Positions 20,286 to 30,240 of a stretch of 64,000 nt of DNA are shown piece after piece (positions within the stretch are counted from its first letter, which is position 1; each line of letters opens with the position of its first letter). Made by a program: the position numbers and the translations under genes. The stretch is taken from NCBI RefSeq assembly GCF_011682065.1, contig NZ_VUYU01000010.1, positions 124,001 to 188,000 of the forward strand, in the 5' to 3' direction. Under the pieces are notes generated by a model. The model was given only the letters and a program-made list of their open reading frames with translations. It ran no database searches and was not told where the DNA came from. This DNA is from Massilia rubra (GTDB lineage Bacteria; Pseudomonadota; Gammaproteobacteria; Burkholderiales; Burkholderiaceae_D).

Positions 20286-20792
20286 ATGACTATTAAAATC
20301 GGCGACCGCCTGCCGGAAGGCACCCTCTCTGAATTCGTCGAGACCGAAACCGAAGGCTGCTCGCTCGGCCCGAACACTTTCCAGGTGGCTGATCTGGTCA
20401 AGGGCAAGAAGATCGCCATCTTCGGCCTGCCGGGCGCCTACACCCCGACCTGCTCCGCACAGCACGTGCCGGGCTACGTCAAGCTGGCCGACGAACTCAA
20501 AGCCAAGGGCGTCGACGAAATCTGGTGCATCTCGGTCAATGACGCTTTCGTCATGGGCGCCTGGGGCCGCGACCAGAAAGCCACCGGCATCGTGCGCATG
20601 ATGGCCGACGGTAACGCCGCCTACAGCAAGGCACTCGGCCTGGACGCCGACTTCTCCAAGTTCGGCATGGGCACGCGCTCGCAGCGCTACTCGCTGCTGG
20701 TCGACGACGGCGTGGTCACGCAATTGAACGTGGAGCAGGGCGGCGCTTTTGAAGTGTCGAACGCCGAAACGCTGCTCAAGCAAGTCGCTTAA
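20286..20792 (+). CDS. Peroxiredoxin (Prx5-like, redoxin family)
   Basis: Thiol peroxidase reducing H2O2 and alkyl hydroperoxides; 168 residues from ATG 20286. An in-frame ATG at 20274 is less likely, because GGAG at 20276-20279 sits 6 bases before the second ATG and the family normally begins MTIKIGDRLP. The peroxidatic cysteine is in PGAYTPTCSAQHVPGY (about 40-55), the Prx5-type signature. No second fully conserved cysteine is obvious, so reduction may depend on glutathione or glutaredoxin (inference). It is a stand-alone gene between two terminators. Confidence 0.93.
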   Translation: MTIKIGDRLPEGTLSEFVETETEGCSLGPNTFQVADLVKGKKIAIFGLPGAYTPTCSAQHVPGYVKLADELKAKGVDEIWCISVNDAFVMGAWGRDQKATGIVRMMADGNAAYSKALGLDADFSKFGMGTRSQRYSLLVDDGVVTQLNVEQGGAFEVSNAETLLKQVA

Positions 20793-20818
20793 TCCCTACC
20801 TGTCACCTCTGTCGCACA

Positions 20819-20842
20819 AACGGCGCCGCGGCGCCGTTTTTT
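20819..20842 (+). terminator. Terminator after the peroxiredoxin gene
   Basis: AACGGCGC, loop CGCG, GCGCCGTT followed by a T run: a perfectly self-complementary GC-rich stem 26 bases after the peroxiredoxin stop and 8 bases before the next gene. Confidence 0.9.
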
Positions 20843-20850
20843 ATATCGCC

Positions 20851-21300
20851 ATGCATATTCAAACCGAAACGCCACGCCAGAGCGACGTTATCGCCATGCT
20901 CGAACGGCTGGACGCCTATTTTGCCGCTCTTTATCCGCCCGAGAGCAACCACCTGATGGACGTCGACTCGCTCTGCCAGGACGGCGTGGTGTTCCTGGTC
21001 GCGCGCGATGCCGAAGGCCGCGCGCTTGGCTGCGGCGCTTACGTCGACCGCGGTGGCTACGGCGAAGTCAAACGCATGTACGTCGAACCGGCCAGCCGGG
21101 GCCAGGGCGTGGGCGGCAAGCTGCTGGGCGAGATTGCGCGCCGCGCGGCGGCCGCCGGCCTGCCGGCGTTGATGCTCGAAGCGGGCATCAGCCAGCCGGA
21201 AGCCATCGGCCTGTATGAGCGCGACGGTTTTATCCGCTGCGCGCCGTTCGGCGACTATCAACCCGATCCGCTGAGCCTTTTCATGGTCAAGCGCCTGTGA
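20851..21300 (+). CDS. GNAT-family N-acetyltransferase
   Basis: 149-residue acetyltransferase; ATG 20851 lies just after the terminator. The acetyl-CoA motif A is visible as [20 protein letters not shown] (about 72-91, with the R/QGxGxG/K loop), followed by motif B with [21 protein letters not shown] (about 108-128). The substrate is unknown. The stop shares its last base with the ATG of the following EamA transporter, so the two are probably co-transcribed. Confidence 0.9.
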   Translation: MHIQTETPRQSDVIAMLERLDAYFAALYPPESNHLMDVDSLCQDGVVFLVARDAEGRALGCGAYVDRGGYGEVKRMYVEPASRGQGVGGKLLGEIARRAAAAGLPALMLEAGISQPEAIGLYERDGFIRCAPFGDYQPDPLSLFMVKRL

Positions 21301-22178
21301 TGGCGCGCAGCGGCAATCTGCGCGCCATTTACGCGATGCTGATCGCGGTGGCCATGTTCTCGCTGATGGACACGGTGATGAAGCTGCTGTCGGCGCATTA
21401 TCCGGCGCTGCAGGTGGCCGCCATGCGCGGCCTGTCGTCGCTGCCGCTGGTGCTCGCGTACGTGGGCTGGCGCGGCGCGTTCGCCAGCGCCTTGCAGGTG
21501 CGCTGGCCGCTGCACCTGCTGCGCGCGGGCCTGAGCATCACCATGCTTGGCCTGTTCGCCTTCGGCCTGCGCAATCTGTCGCTGGCCGAAGCGTATTCGA
21601 TCTTCTTCATCGCGCCCGCCCTGATCACCGCCTTGTCGGTGGTGTTCTTGAAAGAGAGCGTCAACCTGGCGCGCTGGATCGCCATTGCGGTCGGCCTGGG
21701 CGGGGTGCTGGTGGTGCTGCGCCCGAGCGGGACCGGCATGCTGACCCTGGGCGGACTGGCGGTGCTGGGCGCGGCGCTGTGCTACGCGGTGTCGGCCATT
21801 ACCACCCGCATCGTCGGGCGCACCGACCGCTCCGAACACATGGTGCTGTGGCTGATGGTGTTCCTGGCCATTGGCGCGACCACCCTGGCCGCGCCCAACT
21901 GGGTGGCGGTGCGCAGCGCCGATGTGTGGCTGCTGTGCGGCCTGTCGCTGACCGGCTTCCTGGGGCAACTGGCGGTGACCGAAGCGTTCAATTCCGGCGA
22001 AGCGTCGCGCGTGGCGCCGTTCGAGTATTCGGGGCTGGCCTGGGGCGTGGGGCTGGACTGGATCCTGTGGCGCACCCTGCCCGACCAGTACACCCTGATC
22101 GGCGCGGCCATCATCATCGGCAGCGGCATCTACCTGGTGCGGCACGAGCGCGCGCACGCCCAGGCCGAGCATCCGTAA
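21300..22178 (+). CDS. EamA/DMT-superfamily transporter
   Basis: Inner-membrane protein of 292 residues with ten predicted transmembrane segments arranged as two EamA repeats (about 10-140 and 150-285). It resembles drug/metabolite exporters (RhaT/YdcZ group). The start is ATG 21300 rather than the GTG three bases earlier. The transported compound cannot be told from sequence. It is translationally coupled to the upstream acetyltransferase. Confidence 0.9.
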   Translation: MARSGNLRAIYAMLIAVAMFSLMDTVMKLLSAHYPALQVAAMRGLSSLPLVLAYVGWRGAFASALQVRWPLHLLRAGLSITMLGLFAFGLRNLSLAEAYSIFFIAPALITALSVVFLKESVNLARWIAIAVGLGGVLVVLRPSGTGMLTLGGLAVLGAALCYAVSAITTRIVGRTDRSEHMVLWLMVFLAIGATTLAAPNWVAVRSADVWLLCGLSLTGFLGQLAVTEAFNSGEASRVAPFEYSGLAWGVGLDWILWRTLPDQYTLIGAAIIIGSGIYLVRHERAHAQAEHP

Positions 22179-22219
22179 GCGATCCGGAACGGCTGGCGGC
22201 ACCGGCCGATCAAGTTCGC

Positions 22220-22232
22220 TATAATCGCCGGA
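22220..22232 (+). promoter_or_regulatory. Consensus -10 box abutting the lpxC start (possible leaderless mRNA)
   Basis: TATAAT at 22220-22225 lies only six bases upstream of the lpxC ATG at 22232, and there is no Shine-Dalgarno-like sequence between them. Transcription from this box would begin at or next to the start codon. The -35 region is weak. Confidence 0.5.
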
Positions 22233-23167
22233 TGTTAAAACAAAGAACCGTCAAACAACTGGTGCGCACCGTCGGCGTGGGGCTGCACTCCGGGACCAAG
22301 GTCGAGCTGACCCTGCGCCCGGCCGAGATCGACACCGGCATCGTGTTCCGCCGCGTCGACCTGAACCCGGTGGTGGAGTTTCCGGCCAGCGCCGGCGTGG
22401 TGGGCGATACGCGCATGGCGTCGGTGCTGGTCAAGGACGACGCGCGCGTGTCCACGGTGGAGCACCTGATGTCGGCATGCGCCGGGCTCGGGATCGACAA
22501 CCTGTATGTGGACGTGTCGGCCGAAGAAATTCCGATCATGGACGGCTCGGCCTCGTCGTTTGTCTTTTTGCTGCAACAGGCGGGCGTGCAGGAGCAGGGC
22601 GCGGCGAAAAAATTCATCCGCGTGCTGAAAGACGTGGAAGTGCGCCAGGGCAGCGGCGCCAACGAAAAATGGGCGCGCCTGACGCCATACGATGGCTTCA
22701 AGCTCGATTTTTTCATCGAATTCAATCACCCGGCGGTCGACGGCACGACCCAGCGCGCCTTCGTCGACTTTGGCGATGTGTCGTATGTACACGACGTGGC
22801 GCGCGCGCGCACCTTCGGTTTCATGCAGGACGTGGAAAGCCTGCGCGGCATGGGCCTGGCGCGCGGCGGCTCGTTAGAGAACGCGATTGTGATGGACGAG
22901 TACCGCATCCTCAATTCGGATGGCCTGCGCTACGACGACGAATTCGTGCGCCACAAGATACTCGACGCGATCGGCGACTTGTACCTGGTCGGGCACCCGC
23001 TGCTGGCGGGGTACGAGGCGCACAAGTCGGGCCATGCGCTCAACAATCTGCTGCTGCTGGAACTGCTCAAGCATCCGGACGCGTACGAGATCGTGGCGTT
23101 CGAAAAACCTGGCAGCGCCCCGGCCTCGTACGTGCGCCAGATGGCGCGCGAGTGGGCGCTTACCTAG
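22232..23167 (+). CDS. lpxC: UDP-3-O-acyl-N-acetylglucosamine deacetylase LpxC
   Basis: Zinc enzyme for the committed step of lipid A synthesis; 311 residues. It starts with [21 protein letters not shown], the normal N-terminus, so ATG 22232 is firm. Zinc ligands are visible in STVEHLMSA (about residues 76-84, His), [14 protein letters not shown] (about 235-248) and the [11 protein letters not shown] motif (about 263-273, catalytic His). No ribosome-binding site precedes it. It lies downstream of the EamA gene and is convergent with dciA. Confidence 0.97.
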   Translation: MLKQRTVKQLVRTVGVGLHSGTKVELTLRPAEIDTGIVFRRVDLNPVVEFPASAGVVGDTRMASVLVKDDARVSTVEHLMSACAGLGIDNLYVDVSAEEIPIMDGSASSFVFLLQQAGVQEQGAAKKFIRVLKDVEVRQGSGANEKWARLTPYDGFKLDFFIEFNHPAVDGTTQRAFVDFGDVSYVHDVARARTFGFMQDVESLRGMGLARGGSLENAIVMDEYRILNSDGLRYDDEFVRHKILDAIGDLYLVGHPLLAGYEAHKSGHALNNLLLLELLKHPDAYEIVAFEKPGSAPASYVRQMAREWALT

Positions 23168-23197
23168 CCTAAACCGTCGTCCCAGCGCGGATTCCGA

Positions 23198-23674
23198 TCA
23201 GCGCTGGCGCGCCGCCATCGCCTTGACGGCGGCGATCAGGGTGGCGTTGGCCTTGGTTTTCGGCAGCGCGTCACCGAGCGCTTCGAACGCCGAGCGCGCC
23301 GTGCCGGGCAGGATCAGCTGGTGCGTGTGCACCACTTGGGGAATGCTGCGCGTGACCTGCACCTTCAGTTTGATGTCGTCGATATGCCAGCCGCGCTTTT
23401 GCAGCGCCCCTTGCAGCTTGGGCAGTTGCTGTTTGAGCTTGGCGGCGACGGCCGAACTGGGCGTGGCCAGCACCAGGCGCGCGTCTTCGAACGAGAGCAC
23501 GTCGCAATTGCCGAACATCGGCGGCAGCGCTTTGGCGCAGTCGCTCTGCAGGCTGGCCATGCGCATCGCCGTCGGCAGCAGGGCCGCCATCTTGTCGTTA
23601 CGCTTGAGAAAATCAGTGGCGACAATCGACGTGCGGCGCGTCTTGGTTCCGTAGATATGCATAAGGCGCAACAT
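23198..23674 (-). CDS. dciA: DciA-like helicase loader (DUF721)
   Basis: 158-residue DUF721 protein. DciA is the ancestral loader of the DnaB replicative helicase in bacteria lacking DnaC or DnaI, and in many proteobacteria its gene lies between lpxC and secA, as here. The N-terminal half (SLQSDCAKALPPMFGNCDVL) and the SSAVAAKLKQQLPKL helix followed by LKVQVTRS match the KH-like DUF721 fold. The start is uncertain: ATG 23674 or the in-frame ATG at 23662 (MHIYGTKTRR), neither with a clear ribosome site. It is transcribed opposite to both neighbours. Confidence 0.8.
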   Translation of the reverse strand: MLRLMHIYGTKTRRTSIVATDFLKRNDKMAALLPTAMRMASLQSDCAKALPPMFGNCDVLSFEDARLVLATPSSAVAAKLKQQLPKLQGALQKRGWHIDDIKLKVQVTRSIPQVVHTHQLILPGTARSAFEALGDALPKTKANATLIAAVKAMAARQR

Positions 23675-23887
23675 ATCACAGCGCGCGGCGTCCCGCTACC
23701 AGCGCGTCCCGGAGTCATTTTATTAACTTTGTTTTGCCCCTGCCCCTTGAGTTCCGGGCCAATATCCCCAAGTGTGGCCGTATCGCATGATAAAATCACA
23801 GTCTTTTTTGCATAGTCGGCCGTTGGGTGATATGTTTTTGCTATCATTGCGGCTTCTTTTTGCGGCGTTTTTTTCAAGAATTCAAGC
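23675..23887. other. Divergent intergenic region dciA / secA
   Basis: 213 bases with no gene. It becomes AT-rich toward secA, with possible -10 boxes TAAAAT (23791-23796) and TATCAT (23842-23847). Neither has a convincing -35, so the secA promoter is not fixed. A secM-like regulatory ORF is not evident. Confidence 0.4.
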
Positions 23888-26638
23888 ATGTCATTACTGA
23901 CCCAGATTTTCGGTAGCCGCAACCAGCGGCTGCTCAAGCAATATCAAAAAACCGTGCGCGAGATTAACGCGCTCGAGCCACAGATCGAAAAGCTGTCGGA
24001 CGCTGAACTCCAAGCGAAGACGCCGCAGTTCAAGGAGCGCGTCGCGAAGGGCGAAACGCTCGACCAGCTGCTGCCGGAAGCGTTCGCGGTGTGCCGCGAA
24101 GCGGCCAAGCGGGTGCTCAAGATGCGCCACTTCGATGTGCAGATGATCGGCGGGATGGTCCTCCATTACGGCAAAATCGCCGAGATGGGCACCGGCGAGG
24201 GCAAGACGCTGATGGCGACCCTGCCGACCTACCTGAACGCGCTGTCCGGCAAGGGCGTGCACGTCATCACGGTCAACGATTACCTGGCCCAGCGCGATGC
24301 CGAGTGGATGGGACGCCTGTACGGCTGGCTGGGTCTCACGACCGGCATCAACCTGTCGCAGATGGATCACAGCGTCAAGCAAGCCGCTTACGCCTCCGAC
24401 ATCACCTATGGCACCAATAACGAATTCGGTTTCGACTACCTGCGCGACAATATGGTGTTCGAGGCCAGCGAGCGCGTTCAGCGCAGCCTCAATTTCGCGG
24501 TGGTCGATGAAGTCGATTCGATCCTGATCGATGAAGCGCGTACGCCGCTGATCATCTCGGGCCAGGCCGAAAACCACACCGAGCTGTATCACCAGATTAA
24601 CTCGCTGCCGGCCATGCTGACCCTGCAGATCGGCGAAGAAACGCCGGACGGCAAGGGCGAAGTGTCGGTTCCGGGCGACTACACCAAGGACGAAAAAGCG
24701 CACACGGTGCTGCTGACCGAACGCGGTCACGAGAACGCCGAGGCGATGCTGACCAAAATGGGCCTGCTGCCGGAAGGCGCCTCGCTCTACGACGCCGCCC
24801 ACATCACCCTGATCCACCACCTGTACGCGGCCCTGCGCGCGCACGCGCTGTACCACAAGGACCAGCACTACGTGGTGCAGAACGATGAAGTGGTGATCGT
24901 CGACGAATTCACCGGCCGCCTGATGACAGGTCGGCGCTGGTCGGACGGCCTGCACCAGGCGGTTGAAGCGAAGGAAGGCGTGCGGATCCAGAACGAGAAC
25001 CAGACCCTCGCTTCGATCACGTTCCAGAACTACTTCCGCATGTACGCCAAGCTGTCCGGCATGACCGGTACGGCCGATACGGAAGCGTACGAATTCCAGG
25101 AAATCTACGGTCTCGAAACCGTGGTCATTCCGCCGAACCGTCCGTCGCAGCGCAAGGACCGCCAGGATCAGGTCTACAAGTCGTCGGCCGAGAAATACAA
25201 CGCGATGCTGATCGATATCCGCGATTGCTACGAGCGCGGGCAGCCGGTCCTGGTGGGCACCACCTCGATCGAAAACTCCGAAATGCTGTCGGGGATCCTC
25301 GACAAGGCCAAGCTGGCGCACAACGTCCTCAATGCGAAGCAGCATGCGCGCGAGGCCGAAATCATCGCCCAGGCGGGTCGTCCGAAGATGATCACCATCG
25401 CCACCAACATGGCCGGCCGTGGTACCGACATCGTTTTGGGCGGTAACGTCGAAAAGCAGATCCAGATCATCGAAGCCAATGCCGCGCTGACGGATGCCGA
25501 CAAGGCGGCCCAGGCCGAAACGCTGCGCAGCGAGTGGAAGTCGCTCAACGAGCACGTGGTCAAAGCCGGCGGCCTGCACATCATCGGCACCGAGCGTCAC
25601 GAATCGCGCCGCGTCGACAACCAGTTGCGTGGTCGTTCCGGCCGCCAGGGCGATCCGGGTTCATCGCGCTTCTACCTGTCGCTCGATGATGCGCTGCTGC
25701 GCATTTTCGCGGGCGACCGCGTGCGCGCCATCATGGACCGCCTGAAGATGCCGGAAGGGGAACCGATTGAAGCGGGCATCGTCTCGCGCTCGATCGAATC
25801 GGCCCAGCGCAAGGTCGAAGCGCGCAACTTCGACATCCGCAAACAGCTGCTCGAATACGACGACGTGGCCAACGACCAGCGCAAGGTGATCTACACCCAG
25901 CGTAACGAATTGCTGGAAACGACCGACATCGCCGAACTGATTGCCTCGCTGCGCGCCGGCGTGTTCACCGATGTGGTGCATGCCTACGTGCCGGAAGAAT
26001 CGGTCGAAGAGCAATGGTACATCGCCGGCCTGGAAGCGACCCTGGCCAACGAATGGCAGCTCAACGTGCCGCTGGCGCAAATGCTGGCCACCGATACCAG
26101 CATGACCGACGACGACATCCGCGAGCGCGTGCTGGCCGCGGCCGACGCCTCGTACGACAGCAAGATCGCGATTGTGGGCAAGGAGTCGTTCGGCGGCTTC
26201 GAGCGCAACGTCATGCTGCAAAGCGTGGACAGCCACTGGCGCGAGCACCTGGCGGCGCTGGACCACCTGCGCCAGGGTATCCACCTGCGCGGCTATGCGC
26301 AGAAGAACCCGAAGCAGGAGTACAAGCGCGAAGCGTTCGAGTTGTTCGGATCGATGCTCGACATGATCAAGAACGAAGTGATCCGCATGGTCATGACGGT
26401 AAGGATCCAGTCGCGCGAAGAGATCGATGCGGCCGAAGCGGCAATGCACCAGTCGCACGTCGAAAACGTCAGCTACCAGCACGCGGACTTCAATCCGGAC
26501 ACGGCGCCGGAAGACTTGCTGGCGCCGGTCGGCGTGGTGGGCGAAGACGAGATGCTCGGACCGAAGGTCGGCCGCAACGACCCATGCCCTTGCGGCAGCG
26601 GCAAAAAGTACAAGGCATGCCACGGCAAGCTCGCATAA
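23888..26638 (+). CDS. secA: Preprotein translocase ATPase SecA
   Basis: Motor ATPase that drives proteins through SecYEG; 916 residues, full length. Walker A is [14 protein letters not shown] (about 100-113) and the DEAD-like box is [15 protein letters not shown] (about 205-219). A preprotein-crosslinking domain and helical wing/scaffold regions follow, with [13 protein letters not shown] at about 507-519. The C-terminus [17 protein letters not shown] is the zinc-binding SEC-C motif that contacts SecB and lipids. It is followed by a strong terminator. Confidence 0.98.
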   Translation: MSLLTQIFGSRNQRLLKQYQKTVREINALEPQIEKLSDAELQAKTPQFKERVAKGETLDQLLPEAFAVCREAAKRVLKMRHFDVQMIGGMVLHYGKIAEMGTGEGKTLMATLPTYLNALSGKGVHVITVNDYLAQRDAEWMGRLYGWLGLTTGINLSQMDHSVKQAAYASDITYGTNNEFGFDYLRDNMVFEASERVQRSLNFAVVDEVDSILIDEARTPLIISGQAENHTELYHQINSLPAMLTLQIGEETPDGKGEVSVPGDYTKDEKAHTVLLTERGHENAEAMLTKMGLLPEGASLYDAAHITLIHHLYAALRAHALYHKDQHYVVQNDEVVIVDEFTGRLMTGRRWSDGLHQAVEAKEGVRIQNENQTLASITFQNYFRMYAKLSGMTGTADTEAYEFQEIYGLETVVIPPNRPSQRKDRQDQVYKSSAEKYNAMLIDIRDCYERGQPVLVGTTSIENSEMLSGILDKAKLAHNVLNAKQHAREAEIIAQAGRPKMITIATNMAGRGTDIVLGGNVEKQIQIIEANAALTDADKAAQAETLRSEWKSLNEHVVKAGGLHIIGTERHESRRVDNQLRGRSGRQGDPGSSRFYLSLDDALLRIFAGDRVRAIMDRLKMPEGEPIEAGIVSRSIESAQRKVEARNFDIRKQLLEYDDVANDQRKVIYTQRNELLETTDIAELIASLRAGVFTDVVHAYVPEESVEEQWYIAGLEATLANEWQLNVPLAQMLATDTSMTDDDIRERVLAAADASYDSKIAIVGKESFGGFERNVMLQSVDSHWREHLAALDHLRQGIHLRGYAQKNPKQEYKREAFELFGSMLDMIKNEVIRMVMTVRIQSREEIDAAEAAMHQSHVENVSYQHADFNPDTAPEDLLAPVGVVGEDEMLGPKVGRNDPCPCGSGKKYKACHGKLA

Positions 26639-26657
26639 AGCGCCCGGCATGACCGAC

Positions 26658-26696
26658 AGGGGAGGCGGAACGTGATGTTCTTCCTCCCCTTTTTTT
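26658..26696 (+). terminator. Rho-independent terminator after secA
   Basis: AGGGGAGG (26658-26665) pairs with CCTCCCCT (26683-26690), with an inner GAAC/GTTC pair and a T run to 26696. It ends the secA unit 20 bases after its stop. Confidence 0.92.
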
Positions 26697-26760
26697 ATGG
26701 CCGCGGACAGTTCGGCGCGGCCGTATCGCCATTAGGTCCCCATTATTTCAGGAGAATTCC

Positions 26761-27552
26761 ATGACTGTTCCGGTGAACCGCACCATGCTGGCGGCGCTGA
26801 CGCTGCTCGTTGGCGGGATGGCGCTCGCCGCGCCGGCGATCGAACAAATTTTGCCGCCGGCGGGCTTGTACCGGCTCGATTCGGCATCGACCAGCAGCCT
26901 GCCGGCGCCGGCGCCGGCCAACCGGGTCGATACGCGGGTCGATGGGGCCAGCGGCGACATCGTGCGGCGCGAACGGGTCGCCGGGGCTGACTCGGGCGAG
27001 AAGGTTTATGAAGGCAAGGGACCGGTAACGCATTGCATCCGGCCGCGCAGGATCTCGGATGCGCTGTATTCGTCGGCGGTGGCGCTGGCGTCCTGCCCTG
27101 ACCAATCGAGCCAGGTGGGCGCGGATGGGGTGCTGGTGCATACGGCGAATTGTCCGGCGGCGGTGGTGACGCTGACCATCCGGCGCATTGACAAGGTGAC
27201 GTGGGAATACGACACCGTCAGCGCCACCCGGGCCAGCGATCCGGCGGCCGACCTGGCGTGGATGCGCCCCGTGCTCGAACGCGAGGCGGCACAGGGCAAG
27301 ACGCCGGAGGCACGCGCCAGGGCGGCGCAGCAGCTGCTCGATTTGCCACGCTTGCAGCGCGAGCTGGCGGAAAAGCAGGTGGCGGTCAATGTGGCGTTTT
27401 CGAAAGCGCTGCGCAATGCGAAGACGCCCGAGGAGGCCGAGGCGGTGCGCGCGGCGATGGCGCAGTCGGGCAAGTCGGTGGCGACCGATACGCGCCAGCG
27501 GGTGCGCTGGACGCGGATCGGAAATACCTGTGCGGCTGGCAGCGGCGGCTGA
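26761..27552 (+). CDS. Secreted protein of unknown function
   Basis: 263 residues with an N-terminal signal peptide (hydrophobic stretch about 9-24, likely cleavage after ALA) and a good AGGAG 7-11 bases upstream. The mature protein has four cysteines (THCIR, ASCPD, ANCPA, NTCAAG) that could form two disulfides in the periplasm. A mid-region (about 85-150) contains alternating beta-type hydrophobics, followed by an Ala/Glu/Arg-rich helical segment (about 165-245). I recognise no family. It lies between the secA terminator and another small secreted protein. Confidence 0.75.
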   Translation: MTVPVNRTMLAALTLLVGGMALAAPAIEQILPPAGLYRLDSASTSSLPAPAPANRVDTRVDGASGDIVRRERVAGADSGEKVYEGKGPVTHCIRPRRISDALYSSAVALASCPDQSSQVGADGVLVHTANCPAAVVTLTIRRIDKVTWEYDTVSATRASDPAADLAWMRPVLEREAAQGKTPEARARAAQQLLDLPRLQRELAEKQVAVNVAFSKALRNAKTPEEAEAVRAAMAQSGKSVATDTRQRVRWTRIGNTCAAGSGG

Positions 27553-27688
27553 ATCGGTGTAGCGGCGTCGCGCGGGCGCCACGTTTGCGGCATTGCGTAC
27601 AGGTAAGGAAAGAAGAGTTGATGGTACGCAATAATGGCGTGGGCGCTTCCTGCAATGGTTAGGTTTCACCGCCAACCAAGAGGACGTC

Positions 27689-27976
27689 ATGAAAGCCATT
27701 TTTGCCGCTGTCGCCGTGTTTGCAGGCTTGCTGCTTGCATCGGTGTGGACCAAGCCGTCCCATATGCCGGGTGGGTCCGGGCTGACTGTGCAGCGCTCGG
27801 ACAAGCCGTGTCCGGCCAACAGTTTCTTTGCGGGGACGCATTGCGCCTGTCCTGAAGCGACCAGTTGGACCGGTGCCGAGTGCATGCAGGTGTGGTCCAA
27901 TTCGGACCGCAAGTTGGCTGTCGTAGCGCCACCTAAGCCGAGCGTGGCCAAGTCACGCCAGGTGCTCACTTACTGA
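27689..27976 (+). CDS. Small secreted or membrane-anchored protein, unknown
   Basis: 95 residues with an N-terminal hydrophobic signal or anchor (about 2-19) and AGAGG just upstream of the ATG. The exported part has four clustered cysteines (PCPANSF, HCACP, ECMQ) in about 30 residues, suggesting disulfide or metal binding, followed by a basic, Pro/Ala-rich tail. No family recognised. Confidence 0.6.
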   Translation: MKAIFAAVAVFAGLLLASVWTKPSHMPGGSGLTVQRSDKPCPANSFFAGTHCACPEATSWTGAECMQVWSNSDRKLAVVAPPKPSVAKSRQVLTY

Positions 27977-28040
27977 GCAATGAACCAGGCTGCAGGCCCC
28001 GTGAGGCGCCCCAGCCTTGTTTCGCCGGCTGCCGTCCTGC

Positions 28041-29171
28041 TCAGGTCTTCACTACTTTAACGAGCTCGACCCGGCGATTTTTGGCCCGACTTGCTTCGTC
28101 CGTGTTGGGCACCAGCGGCTGGTCTGCACCGTGGCCGGCAGCGGCGAGACGCGTCTTGTCGATGCCGCTGGCCAGCAGGGCTTGGACGACGGCGTCGGCA
28201 CGCTGTTTCGACAACGCGCTGTTGTGCCCGGCGTCACCGACGTTGTCGGTATGGCCTTCAATCGACAGGCGAAGCGCGGGATCTGCCTTGAGGACGGTCG
28301 AAATTTCATCGACTGCCGCCTTGCCGTCCGCCTTGACGATGGCCTTGTCCGTATCGAAGTTGATATACAAGGCGATGTGGCCTTTGGCATCGAGTTCCGA
28401 CTTGATTGCCGCAGCGCGCTTCAAGATCACCGGCGAGACCAGCTCCTTGGCTTGCGCAACGAAGATATTCGTACGCGATTCGTTCACCATCAGCACGATC
28501 CAGGAAATACCTTCGGTGGTGCGCAGGGCGTAGGCGTCATAGGACATTTCCCGCTCGGGGATGTGCAAATCTTTGCGTAGTTTTGGAGAATCAAATTCCT
28601 TGAGAAACGTTGGATCGTCTGGCGATACGCTGTTCACTTTGACGGCACCGAGTGCCTCGATAGCATTGGTATAACTACGGTGCGAAGCCAAGACAGTCAG
28701 ATTCGCCTCCCGGTTCGAAAATAGAATTTCCGCATAACGTCCTTCCACAAAACGCACCTTGTTCTCAACAATGATGCCAACTCTGTCGAATTCCACAAGC
28801 TCCCCTCGATATTGATGTTTAGGGATTACTGCTGGATATTCAAAAAATGGGTAGGGCGGCACCGCAGCTGTGGTAAGGGGAATCTTATCCAAGATATCGC
28901 TTCTTGCGAGAGTGGGCGGCTCGGCATTTGCGGATCCCGAAATAGGAGAGTTTTCGAGGGTGGCCGGCGGACCAAGTGGAGCAGCTGACAATGTCGGCGG
29001 CGATGATGAAGTGGCAGGAAAAGGCTCCGCAGGGCTAGCGCTCACTGAAGGAAGCGTGGGCTCGGTGCGATTGGTGGGCGTTGTGCCAGTGTCGGATTGG
29101 CGTGAGCACCCAATAAACAGCGAGGAGACTACGGCTGCTGCCGGCAGTAAGAAATACGAATGGATTGCCAT
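28041..29171 (-). CDS. OmpA-domain lipoprotein
   Basis: 376 residues. The N-terminus has a lipoprotein signal (LFIGC, acylated Cys at about 22), then a Thr/Pro/Ser-rich linker and a central region of unknown fold (about 110-245). The C-terminus (about 255-370) is an OmpA/MotB peptidoglycan-binding domain: YINFDTDKAIV, SIEGHTDNVGD, LSKQRADAVVQAL and a closing AKNRRVELVK. Peptidoglycan contacts D and R are present in NVGDAGHN and NRRVEL. It is probably anchored in the outer membrane and bound to murein. The 5' half is AT-richer than the 3' half. It may belong functionally with the adjacent Tad locus (TadG/TadF-like anchoring), but this is inference. Confidence 0.85.
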   Translation of the reverse strand: MAIHSYFLLPAAAVVSSLFIGCSRQSDTGTTPTNRTEPTLPSVSASPAEPFPATSSSPPTLSAAPLGPPATLENSPISGSANAEPPTLARSDILDKIPLTTAAVPPYPFFEYPAVIPKHQYRGELVEFDRVGIIVENKVRFVEGRYAEILFSNREANLTVLASHRSYTNAIEALGAVKVNSVSPDDPTFLKEFDSPKLRKDLHIPEREMSYDAYALRTTEGISWIVLMVNESRTNIFVAQAKELVSPVILKRAAAIKSELDAKGHIALYINFDTDKAIVKADGKAAVDEISTVLKADPALRLSIEGHTDNVGDAGHNSALSKQRADAVVQALLASGIDKTRLAAAGHGADQPLVPNTDEASRAKNRRVELVKVVKT

Positions 29172-29901
29172 GATGTGCCCAGTTAGGTTGATAGGATAGT
29201 ATCGACTGAAGATGCGCCAACAAAACCTGATTTAGAGCGATAGGAGAATCGATAATTCTGCCGGGCATAAGGTCGGCATGGCGCTTACGCAAAAAAATTT
29301 CGCTCCGAAGCGATAGAAAATTCGAGCAGCGGATATTTTCGACTTTTGTATTCGTCCACTTAACTGATAGAGATTCTAGCAAGAACTATTCGACTTCAGC
29401 CTTGACTTTCCTCAGAAAAACATCTGCAGAGCGATTCAGATCCATACGCTTCGCCTTTGGCAAGCTACGTCGGCAGGTTCCTGTTAGGGAGATTCAATAG
29501 CGTTTACTCATGCCGGCTTGCTAATTATACGCAACTGAGGAAATTTCAATTGGGAAATATATTTTCCAATTTGCAAACATGAATGAGGATATAGATCAAA
29601 ACATTGAACTTATGATCAGCTAATCTGACTCAACGTTTTCTTCCAGGCACAATTTCATAGACGATCGTCTGGGGGTTGAATCTGGATTATATGGCAATCG
29701 CAGTTGTCACATCGACTATCAAGCATCGCAGTATTATGAGGTGAAAGGAGGTTGAGCCAGATTTGCAACACTTATGGAAAAGTTTTGGAACAATTTGATC
29801 TAGGTTAAACACGTTGCATTCAGGATTTTTCGTTTCCTATTACGTGAGTATAGTTCGTCCAGTTCGTGTGGTTTCTCTCGATTAATCTTAATGGAGTCAA
29901 C
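29172..29901. other. AT-rich intergenic region upstream of the Tad locus
   Basis: 730 bases with no credible gene; the short frames on either strand are Ser/Arg-rich and lack family resemblance. It probably carries the divergent promoters of the OmpA lipoprotein gene and flp. It holds a 22-base near-palindrome (29549-29570) and an AAAGGAGG at 29744-29751 with no real reading frame behind it. TATAGT at 29849-29854 is a possible flp -10 box with a weak -35. Confidence 0.5.
29549..29570. promoter_or_regulatory. 22-bp near-perfect palindrome (candidate operator)
   Basis: ATTGG-G-AAATATATTT-T-CCAAT is self-complementary except for one pair. It lies in the divergent gap about 330 bases upstream of flp and 380 upstream of the OmpA lipoprotein start. 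The AT-rich core and symmetric arms look like a dimeric regulator site. Confidence 0.4.
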
Positions 29902-30171
29902 ATGAATAAGTTCATTACGCGTCGTCGTCAACTCGGCCAAGGCATGACTGAATACATCATTATCGTCGCGCTGATTGCTATCGCCGCCATTGGGGTATAC
30001 CAGGCCTTCGGAGACGTGATCCGTGGCCAAACAGGTGTCGCCGCCTCGACCTTGGCTGGGGCAAAGAATGAAGGAGCGCGAAAGGTCGTGACTGACGGGA
30101 ACACGGCAGCAAATGCTAGGGCTAAAAGCCTCCACTTGGATACCTACGAGTCGACTGCCGGCGTCAAATAA
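29902..30171 (+). CDS. flp: Flp-type prepilin
   Basis: Major pilin of a Tad (tight adherence) pilus; 89 residues from ATG 29902 with GGAG 6 bases upstream. A basic leader (MNKFITRRRQLG) precedes QGMTEYIIIVALIAIAAIG. Class III prepilins are cut between G and Q or the equivalent small residues, and the Glu-Tyr pair (about residues 18-19) is the Flp signature. The hydrophobic helix is about 20-38. The mature C-terminal part is longer and more charged than in the smallest Flp proteins. First gene of the Tad cluster. Confidence 0.9.
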   Translation: MNKFITRRRQLGQGMTEYIIIVALIAIAAIGVYQAFGDVIRGQTGVAASTLAGAKNEGARKVVTDGNTAANARAKSLHLDTYESTAGVK

Positions 30172-30240
30172 TATCGGTAGTACTAGTTGATTTCTTGATC
30201 TCGGGGGAGCGTCCCCCGAGACATAATCGCCGGGGGCGGT

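Noticed and set aside
29035-29382. 115-residue minus-strand frame overlapping the OmpA lipoprotein start
   Set aside because: Out of frame with the lipoprotein gene and Ser/Arg/Leu-rich, with no ribosome site.
29800-30135. 111-residue minus-strand frame opposite flp
   Set aside because: Antisense to a clear pilin with the EY motif; no family resemblance.
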